Origin: Paraphaeosphaeria minitans
Lineage: Eukaryota > Ascomycota > Dothideomycetes > Pleosporales > Didymosphaeriaceae
Direction of reading: 5' to 3'
DNA: 64,000 nucleotides
Assembly: GCA_015832175.1 (NCBI GenBank)
Contig: WJXW01000001.1
Coordinates: 2,914,001-2,978,000 of the forward strand
Shown: positions 1-11,973 of the stretch, piece by piece
How the letters are laid out: every line of letters starts with the position of its first letter
How positions within the stretch are numbered: the first letter of the stretch is position 1
Program-made: the position numbers and the translations under genes
Notes under the pieces: model-generated
Databases searched by the model: none
What the model was told of the DNA's origin: nothing
The model's input: the letters and a program-made list of their open reading frames with translations, nothing else

Positions 1-1649
1 TGATTGAGCAGATTGTTTGCGAAGCCTCAAGTGCGCATCTGTTAACGCAACTCCACTATATGTATTTACTAGATAGATGCGTAAAGGCTGCACTACGAAG
101 CGAGAAGTTGAACGGTGGCGCACGTTATCGTGGGAACTAACAAATCTGGCAGCAGATTTACCAGCACTTACCGAGTTCTCACACCAATCCAAGTCTCAGG
201 TCAGGAGACTATGGAGGAATTTTCTCAAAATTCTAAATTGAAACATTCCAACACTGCAGAGCAACACGAACAGGGCCGATTAGAGAGCCATATAGTGTCT
301 ATTCTTGGCGACTATCCGAGCACTAGCGACGAGTTAACTCAGAAAGGTCGCTGTTGCATCAGTAAAGCCTCCATATTTGAAGTCATGACTAACCGACGGG
401 CAGCACCACAATTACCGCCGCCGCCACAGATTTGCTCCAAAGGGATAGGAGACGGCCTCGTGTCGTGAACAGGCCGTCGCAGATGCTTTGTATCTCGAAA
501 GAGTTGCTGTGGAGAATCTCTCTGGTGACCGTGAGTTCAAAGTGGTGAAGGGAGAAAGGTTTCGGTATCAACCTCCAAGTCAAAGATGACGGCTATTGCG
601 TTCGATTTTTGACGTGAGGTTTCCCGCAGTAAAATTGTCTCGATTTCCAAGCAAAGCAAGACTTGCCAGCATATAGTATCGCTGGGATCTTACGAATCAG
701 TCACACCTGGGCACCTGCAAGGCTGATTCTCACGTGACCCATGAGGCAACCCAGTGAGCATGTGAACTGGTTTCGGTTGAAAACTTTGCATTGACTCTCC
801 TGAAATAAATACAGCTGTTAGACAAGACGTGCCTTGAACGACCGATATCATAATGTCCGGAAGTTCAAAATGAATGTCGTGATGAATTCAAGCCTTGAGC
901 CAGAGTTGTTGAAATGAATCGCCATATTAAGAGCCGAATGAACGAATGTAATAAGTATTGTAAGAACGCAAGTATGCCGTAGCATTGCGTCAGCGATTAG
1001 TGCCTTGGCACTATTTCTTTCTTGGCCAATTCTAGTCTCCTCTAGGCAATGTTCTTCTTTCGACCCATCTTGTATACATCTTAGTGAATTTGTGATTCCC
1101 TACGTGTTGGACGAACGTTTCCTAGCCTTTCACATCTGGAAGTGACCAGGATGATGTCACCGCGTAGGTAAGACTTCCGACCTCGGCACACTGCGCGGCA
1201 CACTCGGCAGAACTCACATTTTCTCGGCAAAATCCAATCGGTGGTGGCATGCCGGTACCTAGATACTCGGAGCACCGAGGAACCTCGGAAGGTTCGACAA
1301 TCGTTGCATCGCACTGCCAATACCTCACGGATGGCTCTAATCGACCGCACATGAGGCGACTATCTGCCACACTCGTGGTACCTGCACACGAGACGTATGG
1401 GCTGGAGTCTTATCGTTGCTTCTTCGCGATCTGCATGGAGCAGTTTTTCACAAATACCTAAGCGATTCCTCGATTAGGCCTAGCATACGACCCATTTGTG
1501 ACAGCTAGCTGGACACCACGGCCCCCCGAGTCAGCATGGACACGGTAGATAGTGGGGTAGGACTGTGTATATCTGTCCCAACACCCCGCCACACCAGCCC
1601 ACGAACAACACGTCCCGAAATCCCAAACACCAAACACCAAACATCCAAC
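1..1649. other. Intergenic, no supported gene
   Basis: No convincing gene is visible. The longest open stretch (115-468, +) starts at a GTG, not an ATG. Its product has low-complexity Pro/Gln ends and no motif I recognise. The minus-strand frames at 1081-1370 overlap one another in different frames, as chance open frames do. The last ~150 bases before 1650 are C/A-rich with repeated CCAAACACC-like stretches, which suits the 5' leader of the next gene. Confidence 0.5.
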
Positions 1650-2207
1650 ATGGCTTCCTTCTATGACACCACCATCCCCCAGCTCCGCAAGATCAACGAC
1701 GCGGCCATCAACATCCTCACCGTCGCGCAGACCGAAATCGCCAATGGCCTCGCCATCACCGAGTCCGAAATGCTCGACGCTTCCTTCAGCAAGATGCTTC
1801 CCTTCCGCATGCAGCCCACCCTCCTTGCCACATTCGAGATGGCACCCATCACCAAGCTCAACCTCTCCAGCGCCGACATCCCCAGGATAGATTCCGCCAG
1901 CTTCACATCCTTCGACTCCGTCATCGAGCTCCACAAGGCCCTGAACGCGGTCCTTGATTCCGTGTCGCGGGATGCGTGGAACGAGGCTGCCGACAAGGGA
2001 TTCGCGGTGGGCATGGGCGGTAAGACGCTGAACGTGACCGCGCTGAAGGATTATGTCGAAGGTTTCATGGTGCCGCATTGCTGGTTCCACCTGAATGCCA
2101 TGTACATGCTGTTGAGGAGCAAAGGCTTCATGCTGGGCAAAGGTGTGTTCGTGGGTGCGTGGATGTCGGAAACGCTGAAGAATGATTTTGCGGCGATGAG
2201 AGAGTAG
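1650..2207 (+). CDS. DUF1993 family protein, 185 aa
   Basis: Intronless gene for a small soluble protein of the DUF1993 family (about 165-180 aa, fungi and bacteria, helical, biochemical role unknown). The family pattern is clear. It opens with SFYDTTIPQLRKIN. A middle segment follows with FRMQPTLLATFEMA. The C-terminal signature is LKDYVEGFMVPHCWFHL, then AMYMLLRSKGF and LGKGVFVGAW, with the conserved FH and G-LGK-F residues near the end. The frame is open upstream to an ATG at 1536. I chose the internal ATG at 1650 because it has a good context (CCAACATGG), starts exactly where family similarity begins, and the upstream 38 codons look like C/A-rich leader. No signal peptide or membrane segment is seen. 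It converges with MOT1, about 1.1 kb apart. Family assignment is from recognised motifs; function is not inferred. Confidence 0.85.
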   Translation: MASFYDTTIPQLRKINDAAINILTVAQTEIANGLAITESEMLDASFSKMLPFRMQPTLLATFEMAPITKLNLSSADIPRIDSASFTSFDSVIELHKALNAVLDSVSRDAWNEAADKGFAVGMGGKTLNVTALKDYVEGFMVPHCWFHLNAMYMLLRSKGFMLGKGVFVGAWMSETLKNDFAAMRE

Positions 2208-3291
2208 GGCCATGGTATTGAGGTGGGACGGAGGAGGAAGGGAGGGACATGTAGTGGTGTAAGGGGGGAGGGCTGAAGTGAAGAGAGCCAGCTAGGTCGC
2301 ATAGAGCACGCGGCCATCATATACCGAACCACACGGAAGCAAGCGAGAACTGTTCATGACCAGCGTGTGCTACTTCCAAATTGTCTTCATCTAGCGCACA
2401 AAACGTGATCGTCGAGCGCCTTTACGCAACGACACCGCCGCCAAAACAATTAACTTCCACAGATGGAGACAAATCTCATTTTCATCAGATACACAACGTA
2501 TGCTGACCACAGAAAAAAAGCAGGGGATTTCGTTGCTAACGAAGGTATTTCTAGGATACATGCTCCCTGCCTCCCAATGATCATCTTTCTCCTCGAATAG
2601 CTGGACCCAACCAGCGACTCTGTGAAAACATCGACGACGACATGATTGCACCAGTGTCTGTACATATATCCCACTGCAACTCTTTCTACCAGTCAAGTCT
2701 ACGAAACGTAGAGAAGCATAAACTTTAGATCTAACCACGATAGAGCTGTTAAAACTGCCAGCAGCAAGGAATGCAAGGCACCTTCCAAGTATCCGCTTTC
2801 GAAAAAAAAACCCCATATTACAAAGCATGAGTGCATGTAGATGGATCGGCTTCAAGCACATGTGTATTATACATAAACTATTACCATCTCGTCGAGTCAG
2901 CAAACATCCCCATCGCCCTCGCCAATGTCCACAGCACGCAAACCGAGAGCCAGCATGCACACGCCCCTTAATAACCGTTCATTCACCGCACACCACCTGC
3001 GGTCAAGCATCTATCTACCTAGTACAGTAATTCCCACCCACCAGCAGTCGGCAGGCGTGAACAGTGGAAAGTGAAGCAATCCTCCCAACGCCATGCTAAT
3101 ACCAAATGATGCTAGTACACACACACACACACACGCACACATACACAGGGCCTCGCAAAGCAAGCCCAACAGCCTCGCCCAACAATGCAGCCGTATTTCC
3201 ACCAAACGCCAAAAGTGTCCATCCCGAAAATAACCATACAGTGAAAGTGAACAGTGACAGTGAAGAGGGGTGAGTGCGCTGCATGAAGCTG
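2208..3291. other. Convergent intergenic region
   Basis: About 1.1 kb between the 3' end of the DUF1993 gene and the 3' end of MOT1, which are transcribed towards each other. It should hold both 3' UTRs and terminators. An A-run lies near 2803-2812 and a CA microsatellite near 3117. The minus-strand frame at 2391-2960 has no recognisable motif and I treat it as chance. Confidence 0.5.
3117..3148. repeat. (AC)n microsatellite
   Basis: Dinucleotide run of AC, nearly perfect at first and then interrupted by G and T. It lies about 150 bp beyond the MOT1 stop codon, probably in its 3' UTR or just past it. Confidence 0.9.
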
Positions 3292-6200
3292 CTAAGTCTT
3301 CATCTTGCCCAAGAAGCCCTCCAGGTCGAACTCCTCCTCATACTGGCTTTCATCCCAGAGCTCGCCAATCTCATCCAGGAAGCCCTTCTTGCCCTTCTCG
3401 CGGAGATTACCCTCCGCATCGACGGCATCGTTCTCGTTGATGCCCGAGCCGCCGTCTTTGTTGTTTGATGGCGGCGGTGGCAGCGCGGAGGGATCCGCAG
3501 AATCTGCGGATACATTGAACAGGTCGAGGATCTGGTCTGTTTGCATAGAGCCCAGGCCTGCGTTTTGCTGATTGACCACGGTCGAGGCGACGTCGATCTT
3601 GAATCGTTGGAGACTAGCATTGATGTTAATATTGCGTGAAAATGACATGAGAAATGCCGGGTATACATACTTGAGAATCTTTTCCTCCAGGGTACCGCGC
3701 GTGATAATGCGGTAGACGTTGACGACCTTCTTCTGGCCGATACGATGCGCGCGGTCCATAGCCTGGATGTCCTTTTGCGGGTTCCAGTCGTGCTCGACAA
3801 AGATGACAGTATCAGCTCCAGTCAGGTTGAGACCGAGGCCACCTACGCTGGTAGTGAGGAGCAGGACGTCGTAGGAAGGATCGGAGTTGAACTTGTTGAC
3901 AATGTCTTGGCGCTTGGTCGCATCGACGCTACCGTCCAAACGCATGAATTGCACGGAAGGCAAGCACTTCTGCAGGACTTGCGTCTGCACTGCATCAAGC
4001 ATTTCCTTCATTTGACAGAAGACAAGGGCGCGATGTTGCGATACGGCTCCGGGAAGGTCACCGTTGGTGGTCACACCCTTGTCCTTTTCCACATCTGCAG
4101 CCCCGATACCGCAATCGACGAGCAGGTCCTTAAGGGCACATAATTTAGGTGCATGCGCGATATCCTCAATTGATGTGTTGTTCTTCTTAAGGTAGGCTTG
4201 AGTGGCGTCGTACTGCTTGTGATTCGGCTTGATAACCATGGAAGGTCCGTTGCAAAGCTTTCTCATGTACTGTAGAGCCTGGAAGATGTGCTGTTTACTG
4301 TCGCGATCAGCGCTGCCGACCTTAGCCTGTATTTCCTTGCCCTCTTTCTTGGTGAACTCGTCGAAGAGCTTGCGCTGTAAATCGGAGAGATCACAATAGT
4401 AGTTCTGGAGAATCTTTGGTGGAAGGTCGTCCAGAACCTCTTCCTTCAAACGACGCAGCAAGAAGGGCAGGACTTGCTTGTGTAGGGCCTCGATGGCGAG
4501 AGCACCACGTTCTTGCTCTTTAGAAGAAGATTTGGCAAAACGAGATGCAGCGATGGGTTTGGCGAAACGCTCCTGGAAGACCTTCTCGCTACCAAGAAAA
4601 CCGGGCATGAGGAAGTCGAAGAGAGACCACAGCTCCAGTACGTTGTTCTGAATGGGCGTACCGGACAGAATCAGGCGATGGTTGGACTGGAAGTTCTTGA
4701 CAGCCTGACTGGTCTTTGACTTTGCATTTTTGATCAGATGACCTTCATCGAGCACGACATAGTTCCAGCTGAAGGGCTTCAACAGCTCGTTATCGTTGCG
4801 GCAAATATCGTATGAGGTGATGACAATGTCGACCTTGTCAAGCTGATCCCTATGCTGGCCACGAATAGCGGGCGATCCTACATACGCAACGCAAGAGAGG
4901 AAGGGTGCATATTGACGGATTTCCTGTTGCCAATGTCCCGAAAGTGTGGGGGGGCAAACAATGAGCGACGGTACGCGGCGGAAGTTGGGATCCTGGGTCT
5001 TTGCAAAATCCTCAGCGCGCAAGTGATGGTCAGAGGCAACCATGCAGAGGGTCTGCAAGGTTTTACCAAGACCCATGTCGTCGCAGAGAATGCCATGGAG
5101 ATTGTATCGGTTCAGGAAAGCCAGCCAGTTGACGCCGTCTTGTTGGTACGAACGTAGAGTTGCTTTGATACCGACAGGAATCTCAAACGGCTCAACCTTC
5201 TTGGCGTCCAGCATTTGAGCGACGAACTTCCGCTCCTTCTCCCTTCCTTGAAGCAATGACTCTGGCAATCCAGGCGGGTCGGGTATACCCGCTTCAAGTG
5301 GAACCAGTTTGACTAGAGTGGCGAAGCTGGTAGTCGCGAGGAGACGTACGTCGTTGTCGGAGTCGCTCATCCGTCCAAGAACTGGGGTGATTAAGAAGAT
5401 CACATAAGGGAGAATGCTGTCCTCCATGACATGTATAAGATGATACACGCATTCAATGGCACCTTGCCGAGCATGCAAGTGGTCAGACCTGCTGATGGAT
5501 GGGAGCACATTTTCGACCAGCATCGTGATGCCCTCAACGGACATGACGCTGCATATCGTGGCAAAGCACTTGGCCGCGACGTATCGTAGAACGTACAGCT
5601 TTGACTGTATAGCCTTGGCGATGAGCGGGAGGAGTTTCTTAACGAAATGGTGGACATCAGAGTGTAGACTTCCGACCAGTGCACGAAGCGTTGAGAAAGC
5701 ATCGACTACCTCTTGTCCGAACACGCCGTCTTCCTCGTCGATCTCCGATGGCAGTGCATCTTCGGTGAATGCTTGTCGGATAGGCTTCTCGATCAAGTCC
5801 TTCAGGATCGGGACCTTCACGAAGATCTGGGCGCCAAAGCTTTGAACAACCTGCTCGAGGCCCTCGCGAGCACCGCGTTTGGTAATGCGAGCCGCCTTGG
5901 ATTCTTCGGCGAACTTGGCAGCATCCGGATGGTCGCGGATGTCCTCGTCCTTCTTAAGGGTGAGGATTCCATCTTCCACGCGTGCGTGTGCCGGGAACTC
6001 GGGCGTCTCGGCAGTCTCCATGCAGTAGAACTTGACGAGATTACCAACAACCTTCTTGACAACGCCCACCTTGTTCTTGTCAACAAGGTGAACGATGAAG
6101 GCCGCAACAGCACTGGCCGAGCGTTTCTGGAGCTCTATGTTTTCCTCCTTCTTGATGCTGTCCATCATCGCCTTGATCGCAGAGGATGGCTTTCCGGGAG

Positions 6201-9200
6201 GCGACTTGAGAGAGATGAGCGCTCCAGCGGCAGCAGCCTTGATTCGGACGTCGCGCTCCTCTTTGATCTCCTTGGCTTCTTGCAAGGTGGTTTCCACCTC
6301 AGACTTGGTGGTCTCCAAGTTCGCGATAGCCATCATCCGCGCTGCCGGGGTCATGGCCTTTTTCAACTTCTCGTACGAAACGCTCAAGATCTTTTCAGCG
6401 TCTGCCACAGAGAACGCGTACTGGCTTGCTTCGGGTTGACCTTGTACGACTATTGCGATGTTGGGCAGATTCTGCACGTGGTGGTCGCGGAAAACGTTCA
6501 GTAATGCGGTACATTGCGTCCGAACGATTTGCAGCTTTGGAACGAGATCCTCGTATGCGGTGGGTCTCTCACCCTCAACCATGTCCGAAAGCGATTTGAC
6601 AAATGCTTCTGCGAGCTCGTCCTTGGCTGAGAGCAACTTGCCGAACTCCTCGATTATCATGGCTGCTGTTAATTGGGTTGTGGAGTTTGTAGATAGAAGT
6701 GGAGGGATCAACGTAGACTTGAAGGTCTGCAGCCTCGATTCGACAGGCCATATCGCGATCGCCTTCCCAAGGGCCTGTGCGGCAAATATTCTTGATCGGG
6801 TCATGACTTCCGAGCCAACAAGCTCCAGATCGCCATTGACCATCGGTCCGTCAACATTGTGGAGAGAGGTACTGGTCGACGCCGGTGTCTCTTCTCTGCC
6901 AACACGAGATTGCTTCCGCCTCTTGTTGACACGCTCACCATTCTGTGGCGGTGTTGAACGTCGGGAAGGTTGTTGGTTCGCAGGAGGACCAAAGGCTTGA
7001 CCAGATGGCTTGATGAGCAGAGACTGATCCATTTGTATCGGGTGGCGAGGTACACCGATAGGTGTCAATGACAGAGGGATGAGACTTCCAAGGATGGGTC
7101 CGAGATGCAAGGGGAGCTGCGCACTGCCGAGCACGTCGATTAGTGAGTTCCAGAGCTGCATAGAAAGTCGTAAGACTCCCTCGTTTCTCTCCAACAAGAC
7201 GTTCTGGAATACCAGTTGCAGAGCCTTACCGTCGATCCAACCATCCTTTCCTGCATCCTGGATGTCGAGGAATGTGCTCAGCGCACGAAGAACGGCGGCA
7301 CGTACACTTGTGATGGTGTGACGCAGGAAGGGGAAGAGGCGCGGCACCAGCTCATGGAAGGACTGCGATTCGTCCATTTGAGCATTGGCTTGCATCGCTT
7401 CCAAGACCTTAGGGAAGCTGCACAATTTCGCCAGGAGATCCATGATGAACCCAGTACTGGCGCTGAGGTCATCAGTCAAACTGGACAGACACGCCCAGAC
7501 TTCATTGATGAGCTCCTTGAGTCTATCAGGTCGCATCTCGACGAACTCCTCCGCGACAGGGATGAGGGTTGCAGCGCTGATGGCACGGACGTCGTCGTCG
7601 GAGTCGCCGAGCCCCTTTATGACAGCATTTAGCACTCCGTCCATGAGAACGTCGTCCTGGAGAAGGAGGTCGCTTCTCACAGCGACCAAATACCGCAACC
7701 CCATCATGCCGCCTTGTGCTATTTGCCATAGCGCGTGCAAAGGGGCACTATCCTGGGATATCAAGCGATTTAGAACATGGAATGTAGCGAGGACGTTTTC
7801 TGACGAGAGGTGCTGAAGCAGCGCACCAAGGGCTTGTCCCGTAGTTTCGCGTACGGGAGCGACGGCATTGTCGCCCGTGTAGTCGGCAAATCTGTCGAGC
7901 ATGAAAACACAGCAGAAGCGACATGCAAGATCGTTGAGCCATCTTTGATTGAGTGTGTCGTTCTGCGAGCGGGTCTTGCCCTTCACCCGTCCGGCTCCTG
8001 CGCCATGCACACGAAGTATCTCTCGAAGTCCCATGGCGGCACCGTGCCGCACTTCCCAGACATGGTCAAACAGCTCTACACTCAGGTAGTCGCAGACACG
8101 CTCAAATGGCCATTCCAGCCCTTGCTCTTCTGCTTCTGCCTGGAACGATGACTTCTCCGGAACCTGCTCGCCCTTGAACTCTTTGACCATTTTCTGGTCG
8201 TCCTCAACACCACTTCGTTCCAGAGAGAAGTAGTCGTCGGTGGCTGCGGCGTCCGGGTCCTCTTTTGACTCCTGCTTGATGGCCTGGGGATGTGCACTGG
8301 CGGGCGTCTGGGGAATATCGTGCGAGCTCTTGCGTTGGGCGGTACCAAAGTCGACAATGTGCACTTTGTTCGCCTGCTTCTGGTTATCCTTTTTCGCTTT
8401 GCGTTTCAATGCATTTATTTGGCGCTTGCTGAGTCCAGACTGATCGCCATTCGGGGTACCGGCCGCTGGAGGGGAAAGGGCTGATGCAGAAGCCATGCTA
8501 TCTGATCGCTGCACGGTGGTGTCTATGCGATGGGGCGCCGGGGTACGGATAGCTGGGGTTTGTACTGGCAGATCATGTTCAGTAACGAGCTCTTCCTCCA
8601 TGTATTCTCCAGCAAGACCAAGCCTCTGGGATAGGGTCTTCTTCTGGTGTGCAAGTCTTGACGCGGCATCCATCCCAGCGAGCTTGAAATCATATTCCTT
8701 TCCACCGCTACCCAACAGCTGCCTACCGAATTTCAGGATCGAGCCCATATCCATGGTCCGAAGCTCGAGAAGGTCTTGGTCAAGGACGTCGCTCTCGCCG
8801 GCATTCTCCTCTTTCTTGACGGTGCCATTGCTGTTCTCGTCGTTGGCGTGGCCATTGGCCTCAGACTTCACCTCGTCGTTGACCGGCTCATCCTCGGCGT
8901 TGGGGTCGAACTTCTCTGCATTGGCGATGATGCCGCCCAAGGCCCTGGCGGCAGCAACCCTGGTCTCCCAACTCCTGGAGCGCAGGTACGGGATGACCCG
9001 GGTGAGCAAATTAAAGAGATCTTCCGGGTGTTGCTTTTGAACGTCGGCCAACTGATCTGCAGCGGTATTTCGAATCAATGCTGTGCTGCCGGTCTCGAGC
9101 AATCTGGCAGCGGGTTAGTTGAGTAGGGCGGAGAAGCAACGGCGAGTGAAGGAAGGAGCGGAGAGCATGGGCTGGAGTGCGACAAAACATGGCCTGCGGA

Positions 9201-9596
9201 GAGCATGGCCTGCGTAGAACATGGACTGCGACAGAATATGGCCTGTGAAGAACATGGGCTGCAGAGAAGGTGGACTGTGACAGAACATGGGCTGCGGAGA
9301 AGGTGGACTGTGACAGAACATGGGCTGCGGAGAAGGTGGACTGTGACAGAACATGGGCTGCGGAGAAGGTGGACTGTGACAGAACATGGGCTGCAGAGAA
9401 GATGGACTGCGGAGAAGGTGGCCTGCAGAGAACATGGACCGCGGAGAAGGTGGACTGCGACAGGAACGGATGCAACGGCGACAACTGGTGGTGACTCACG
9501 TGACGAGCCTGTCAAGCCGGCTGGAGCCACTGTGCGGTTGTTAGCGGGCCATTGTACGGCATGCAGGTGCATGTGCCTTGGGACGACGTACCTCAT
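3292..9596 (-). CDS. MOT1: Mot1/BTAF1 TBP-removing Snf2-family ATPase
   Basis: Nuclear Swi2/Snf2 ATPase that strips TATA-binding protein from DNA and so redistributes TFIID/TBP. Coding exons on the minus strand: 9596-9592, 9529-9500, 9103-3671 and 3613-3292, giving about 1929 aa, close to the family length (~1850-1950). Exon 1 is ATG plus two bases with donor GTACGT. Exon 2 supplies SRLDRLVT, which joins to LLETGST, the conserved Mot1 N-terminus. Intron 2 (9499-9104) has donor GTGAGT, a CTAAC branch site and acceptor CAG. Intron 3 (3670-3614, GTATGT...CTAG) is 57 nt with no stop. Removing it restores EEKILNLQRFK, as in other Mot1 proteins; an unspliced reading adds 19 foreign residues. Residues ~1-1290 are HEAT repeats. 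The ATPase has DDMGLGKT (Lys ~1359), DEGH (~1464), SGTPIQNN and DRAHRIGQ (~1797). A TTATAAAT lies ~45 bp upstream of the ATG. Splice sites are read from sequence; the TBP role comes from the family. Confidence 0.95.
9160..9470. repeat. Minisatellite in MOT1 intron 2, 33-bp unit
   Basis: Tandem array made of two half-motifs, CTGCGGAGAAGGTGGA and CTGTGACAGAACATGGG. Four 33-bp units start at 9259, 9292, 9325 and 9358; the last three are identical and the first differs by one base. Shuffled, degenerate half-units extend on both sides. Because 33 is a multiple of 3, the array stays open in several frames on both strands and creates false ORFs. It lies wholly within the 396-nt second intron of MOT1 and spares the donor, branch site and acceptor. 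Confidence 0.95.
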
Positions 9597-10223
9597 GATG
9601 GCGGCGCTGCTCGGACGCACAGGCGGGGATTAGGGATTATAAATTACGAGGACCAGTCACGGCGCCATGGGCGGTGGGGCAGCGTGTTCAGAGTGGCAAG
9701 TCACGTGCGCGTCGGGGCAAAATTGGCCGTCGAGCTCTCGGGCAGGTTGCGAAGGGGGAAGGCGGAGCTATTTACTCGTTCAATAAATACATGGCGTCGC
9801 CTTAGTTGACCCCGCACGGGCCACTTCCCAGCACGGCCGTTTCAGGGAACAGATTTCGGTTTTTTCGCACGCCGTCTCCATGGCCGTCTACTATGTATGG
9901 CCGTCTCGCGCGTAGGCATGTAGCTATCTATCTATCTAGGTAGGCATTTCACTTTGCATCTTCTTCCGTCGCCGATGCTCGTGGTTCTCTATTTCGTGAC
10001 ATTGCGATTGGCACGGCCACCTGCACCTGCCTGCACCTGCACCGCACCTGCACCTGCCGCCCGTGGCCTGCGTCGCGCCTGCTTCTCGAGACTGGTCAGG
10101 TAATCACCACGCCCACGCTAACCGCAAACCATCAGAGCTTTGGGGCGCTCCTTCCCGCTGCACACGGTGGCCATTTCATCGTCTGCAGGGTGCACCGACG
10201 CGTCCAAGGAAGAACCGACACCC

Positions 10224-10366
10224 CAATTCTGAATCACTGTTACCCGCCAAGTTCTGAATCACTGCTACCCGCCCATTTCTAATTGCATGCTCCGCCCATC
10301 TCTGCGATACTGCTGCCCGCCCGTTTCTGATTTACTGCTGTTCCGAATTACTGTTGCCTGTGCTGC
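10224..10366. repeat. Degenerate ~25-bp tandem repeat
   Basis: About six copies of a unit resembling TTCTGAATCACTGCTACCCGCC, each varied by substitutions and small indels. The clearest copies start near 10227, 10251 and 10277. Noncoding, between MOT1 and the F-box-like gene. Confidence 0.7.
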
Positions 10367-11071
10367 CCTGCACTGTGCCATTCGTATGCGGCGCGTCCCC
10401 GGATCTTGTACGCCGCGAGTCCAGCCACCCATGGTGCACCCCCATCAGATGTCGACACTCTCACCGCGTCGCCACATCTCTCTACCGTGGAGCACCGCGA
10501 CCAGAGCGCGTCTCTCCATCCATACTGCGACGCGCCATTCGACGTGTCTGCGTCGGAACCCACGGGGCGTCAAACGGCGGCTGGCGTAGATCCTCCCAGT
10601 CCCGGCACCGAATCCACCGTTGATCTACTGCGGCTGACCGCTAGTGCATCGCCTTCACTCCACGTCTCCTGGCGCCACGGCTGCATCTCCTCCATCTCTC
10701 TGCACCTTTCTTCATCAGCTGCTCGTCCTGCACCATTACTCCAGCCACCATTCGTCGTCTGGAAACCTTGACATGTTGCATTTCTGCCTTGCGAGAGCCA
10801 TCGACCCTGTGCCTTTGCATGTTCGCATACGGCACAGCGCGGATGCGGCGCGGGAAGGCGCATTCTTTTCATTTACCATACTTGCCCTATGAGCGACACC
10901 TTGCACTTTCCGCCGCCGACGCTGACAGGCCGACTGGAGATGAGCTAACGCGCAGCCATGGGATCGGCATGCCCCAACTTTCCGATGCGAAGCTGGAACA
11001 TGGACCTCGTCAGCGACCTGTTTTTACATTAGCCGACCTTCTTTGTCCGTACCCTGCTCGTCGGCGTGCCC

Positions 11072-11086
11072 TATATATATATATAT
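11072..11086. repeat. (TA)n microsatellite
   Basis: Perfect alternating TA run in the intergenic region. Confidence 0.85.
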
Positions 11087-11372
11087 CTTAACAAAGTGCA
11101 CATGTGGCTCTTTGTCCACACCTAAGAGGACCATCTTTCAAGCAGAGACTATACTAACAATTCTTCCAAGCTATTATTTGAATGGGACGTTTTTCACCCA
11201 GCCTTGCCTATGCTCATCTGACTCAAGTTTTATTGAAACGCTAAACCTTCCATTGCTGTGTGGGGCGATTTGGAAAGCACCTGTGGTCACTTTTCTCCAG
11301 CACTCCCTCTTCCTAGAGAGGGACAACAGTGATCACTTGGACAAGAGCTGGGCCAAGCCATGCATGTGACCG

Positions 11373-11662
11373 AGGGGCTACTCGAAGGAGATGGTGGCAA
11401 CTTGGGGAATAGCATGGAAGCAATATGCTATAGTGTATGATTGAGAAGCAACAACATTTCTCCAAAGACTGTTCAAAGCAATATCCTCTCTATTCGTCCT
11501 AGTAGCTGTGACTGAGGCGCTACTCAAAGGAAGTAGTGGCGACCTGTAGAACAGCATAGTAGCAATACGCTATAGTGTATAACTAAAAAGCAACATTGCC
11601 CCCAAGTCTATTCAAAGACTATCCAAAGCAATGTCCCGTCCATTCGTCCTGGTAGCTGCAGT
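11373..11662. repeat. Imperfect tandem duplication, ~140-150 bp unit
   Basis: The first copy is 11373-11512 and the second is 11514-11662. Both follow the order GAGG-GCTACTC, GTGG-GAC/AACT, AGCA-TATG/ACGCTATAGTGTAT, AAGCAAC, CAAAGACT, AAAGCAAT, then ATTCGTCCT-GTAGCTG. The second copy has a short internal insertion near CAAGTCTATTCAAAGACT. The copies differ by many transitions, so the duplication is not recent. No coding potential is evident. Confidence 0.8.
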
Positions 11663-11973
11663 GGGGACCAATCTTGCTTACATGGTACACCACACTCCTC
11701 GCCAGGTTCTTGCCGCCAGTAATTCTTGCCGCCAGTAATTCTTGCCGTCAGTTCCAAAAGCAGCCTCCCCAACGAAAAACTCGAGAAGCACAGCGATTGT
11801 GTAGATCAAACTCCGCCCTGTTGGGCCCACCCGCTCGAGTCTTGGCGGCTGTGGGCCAGCTCACGGCTTCTCGAAAGTCGCATTCACCTTCCAATTGCCC
11901 CGCGTCGACAAACAACATACTATACAAAAAGTCACTCGCACATTGGTCCTCTACCCGCTCTCAACACCACACC

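Larger units (their letters stand above)
9597..11973. other. Intergenic region with several repeats
   Basis: About 2.4 kb between the divergently transcribed MOT1 and F-box-like genes, so it should hold both promoters. Overlapping open frames at 10287-10892 exist in three plus frames and two minus frames, with no motif and strongly Ser/Arg/His-biased products; I read this as chance in CG-rich DNA. It contains CACCTGC-type repeats (~10020-10058), a ~25-bp degenerate tandem repeat (10224-10366), a TA run (11072-11086), a ~145-bp imperfect duplication (11373-11662), and three copies of a TTCTTGCCGCCAGTAA-like unit (~11707-11753). Confidence 0.6.

Noticed and set aside
115..468. 117-codon plus-strand frame
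   Set aside because: GTG start, no recognised motif, no intron structure or neighbour support; kept only as part of the intergenic description.
1458..2213. 251-codon open frame on the minus strand
   Set aside because: It lies wholly opposite the DUF1993 gene, and its product is repetitive Gly/Glu/His-rich, as antisense frames of GC-biased genes are.
5713..6504. 263-codon plus-strand frame inside MOT1
   Set aside because: Antisense shadow of the MOT1 HEAT-repeat region.
9011..9633. Long open frames on both strands with 11-residue repeats
   Set aside because: Produced by the 33-bp minisatellite in MOT1 intron 2; the period is a multiple of 3, so frames stay open without being coding.
10287..10892. 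Cluster of overlapping plus- and minus-strand frames
   Set aside because: Five mutually overlapping frames without motifs or splice signals; a sign of stop-poor noncoding DNA rather than genes.
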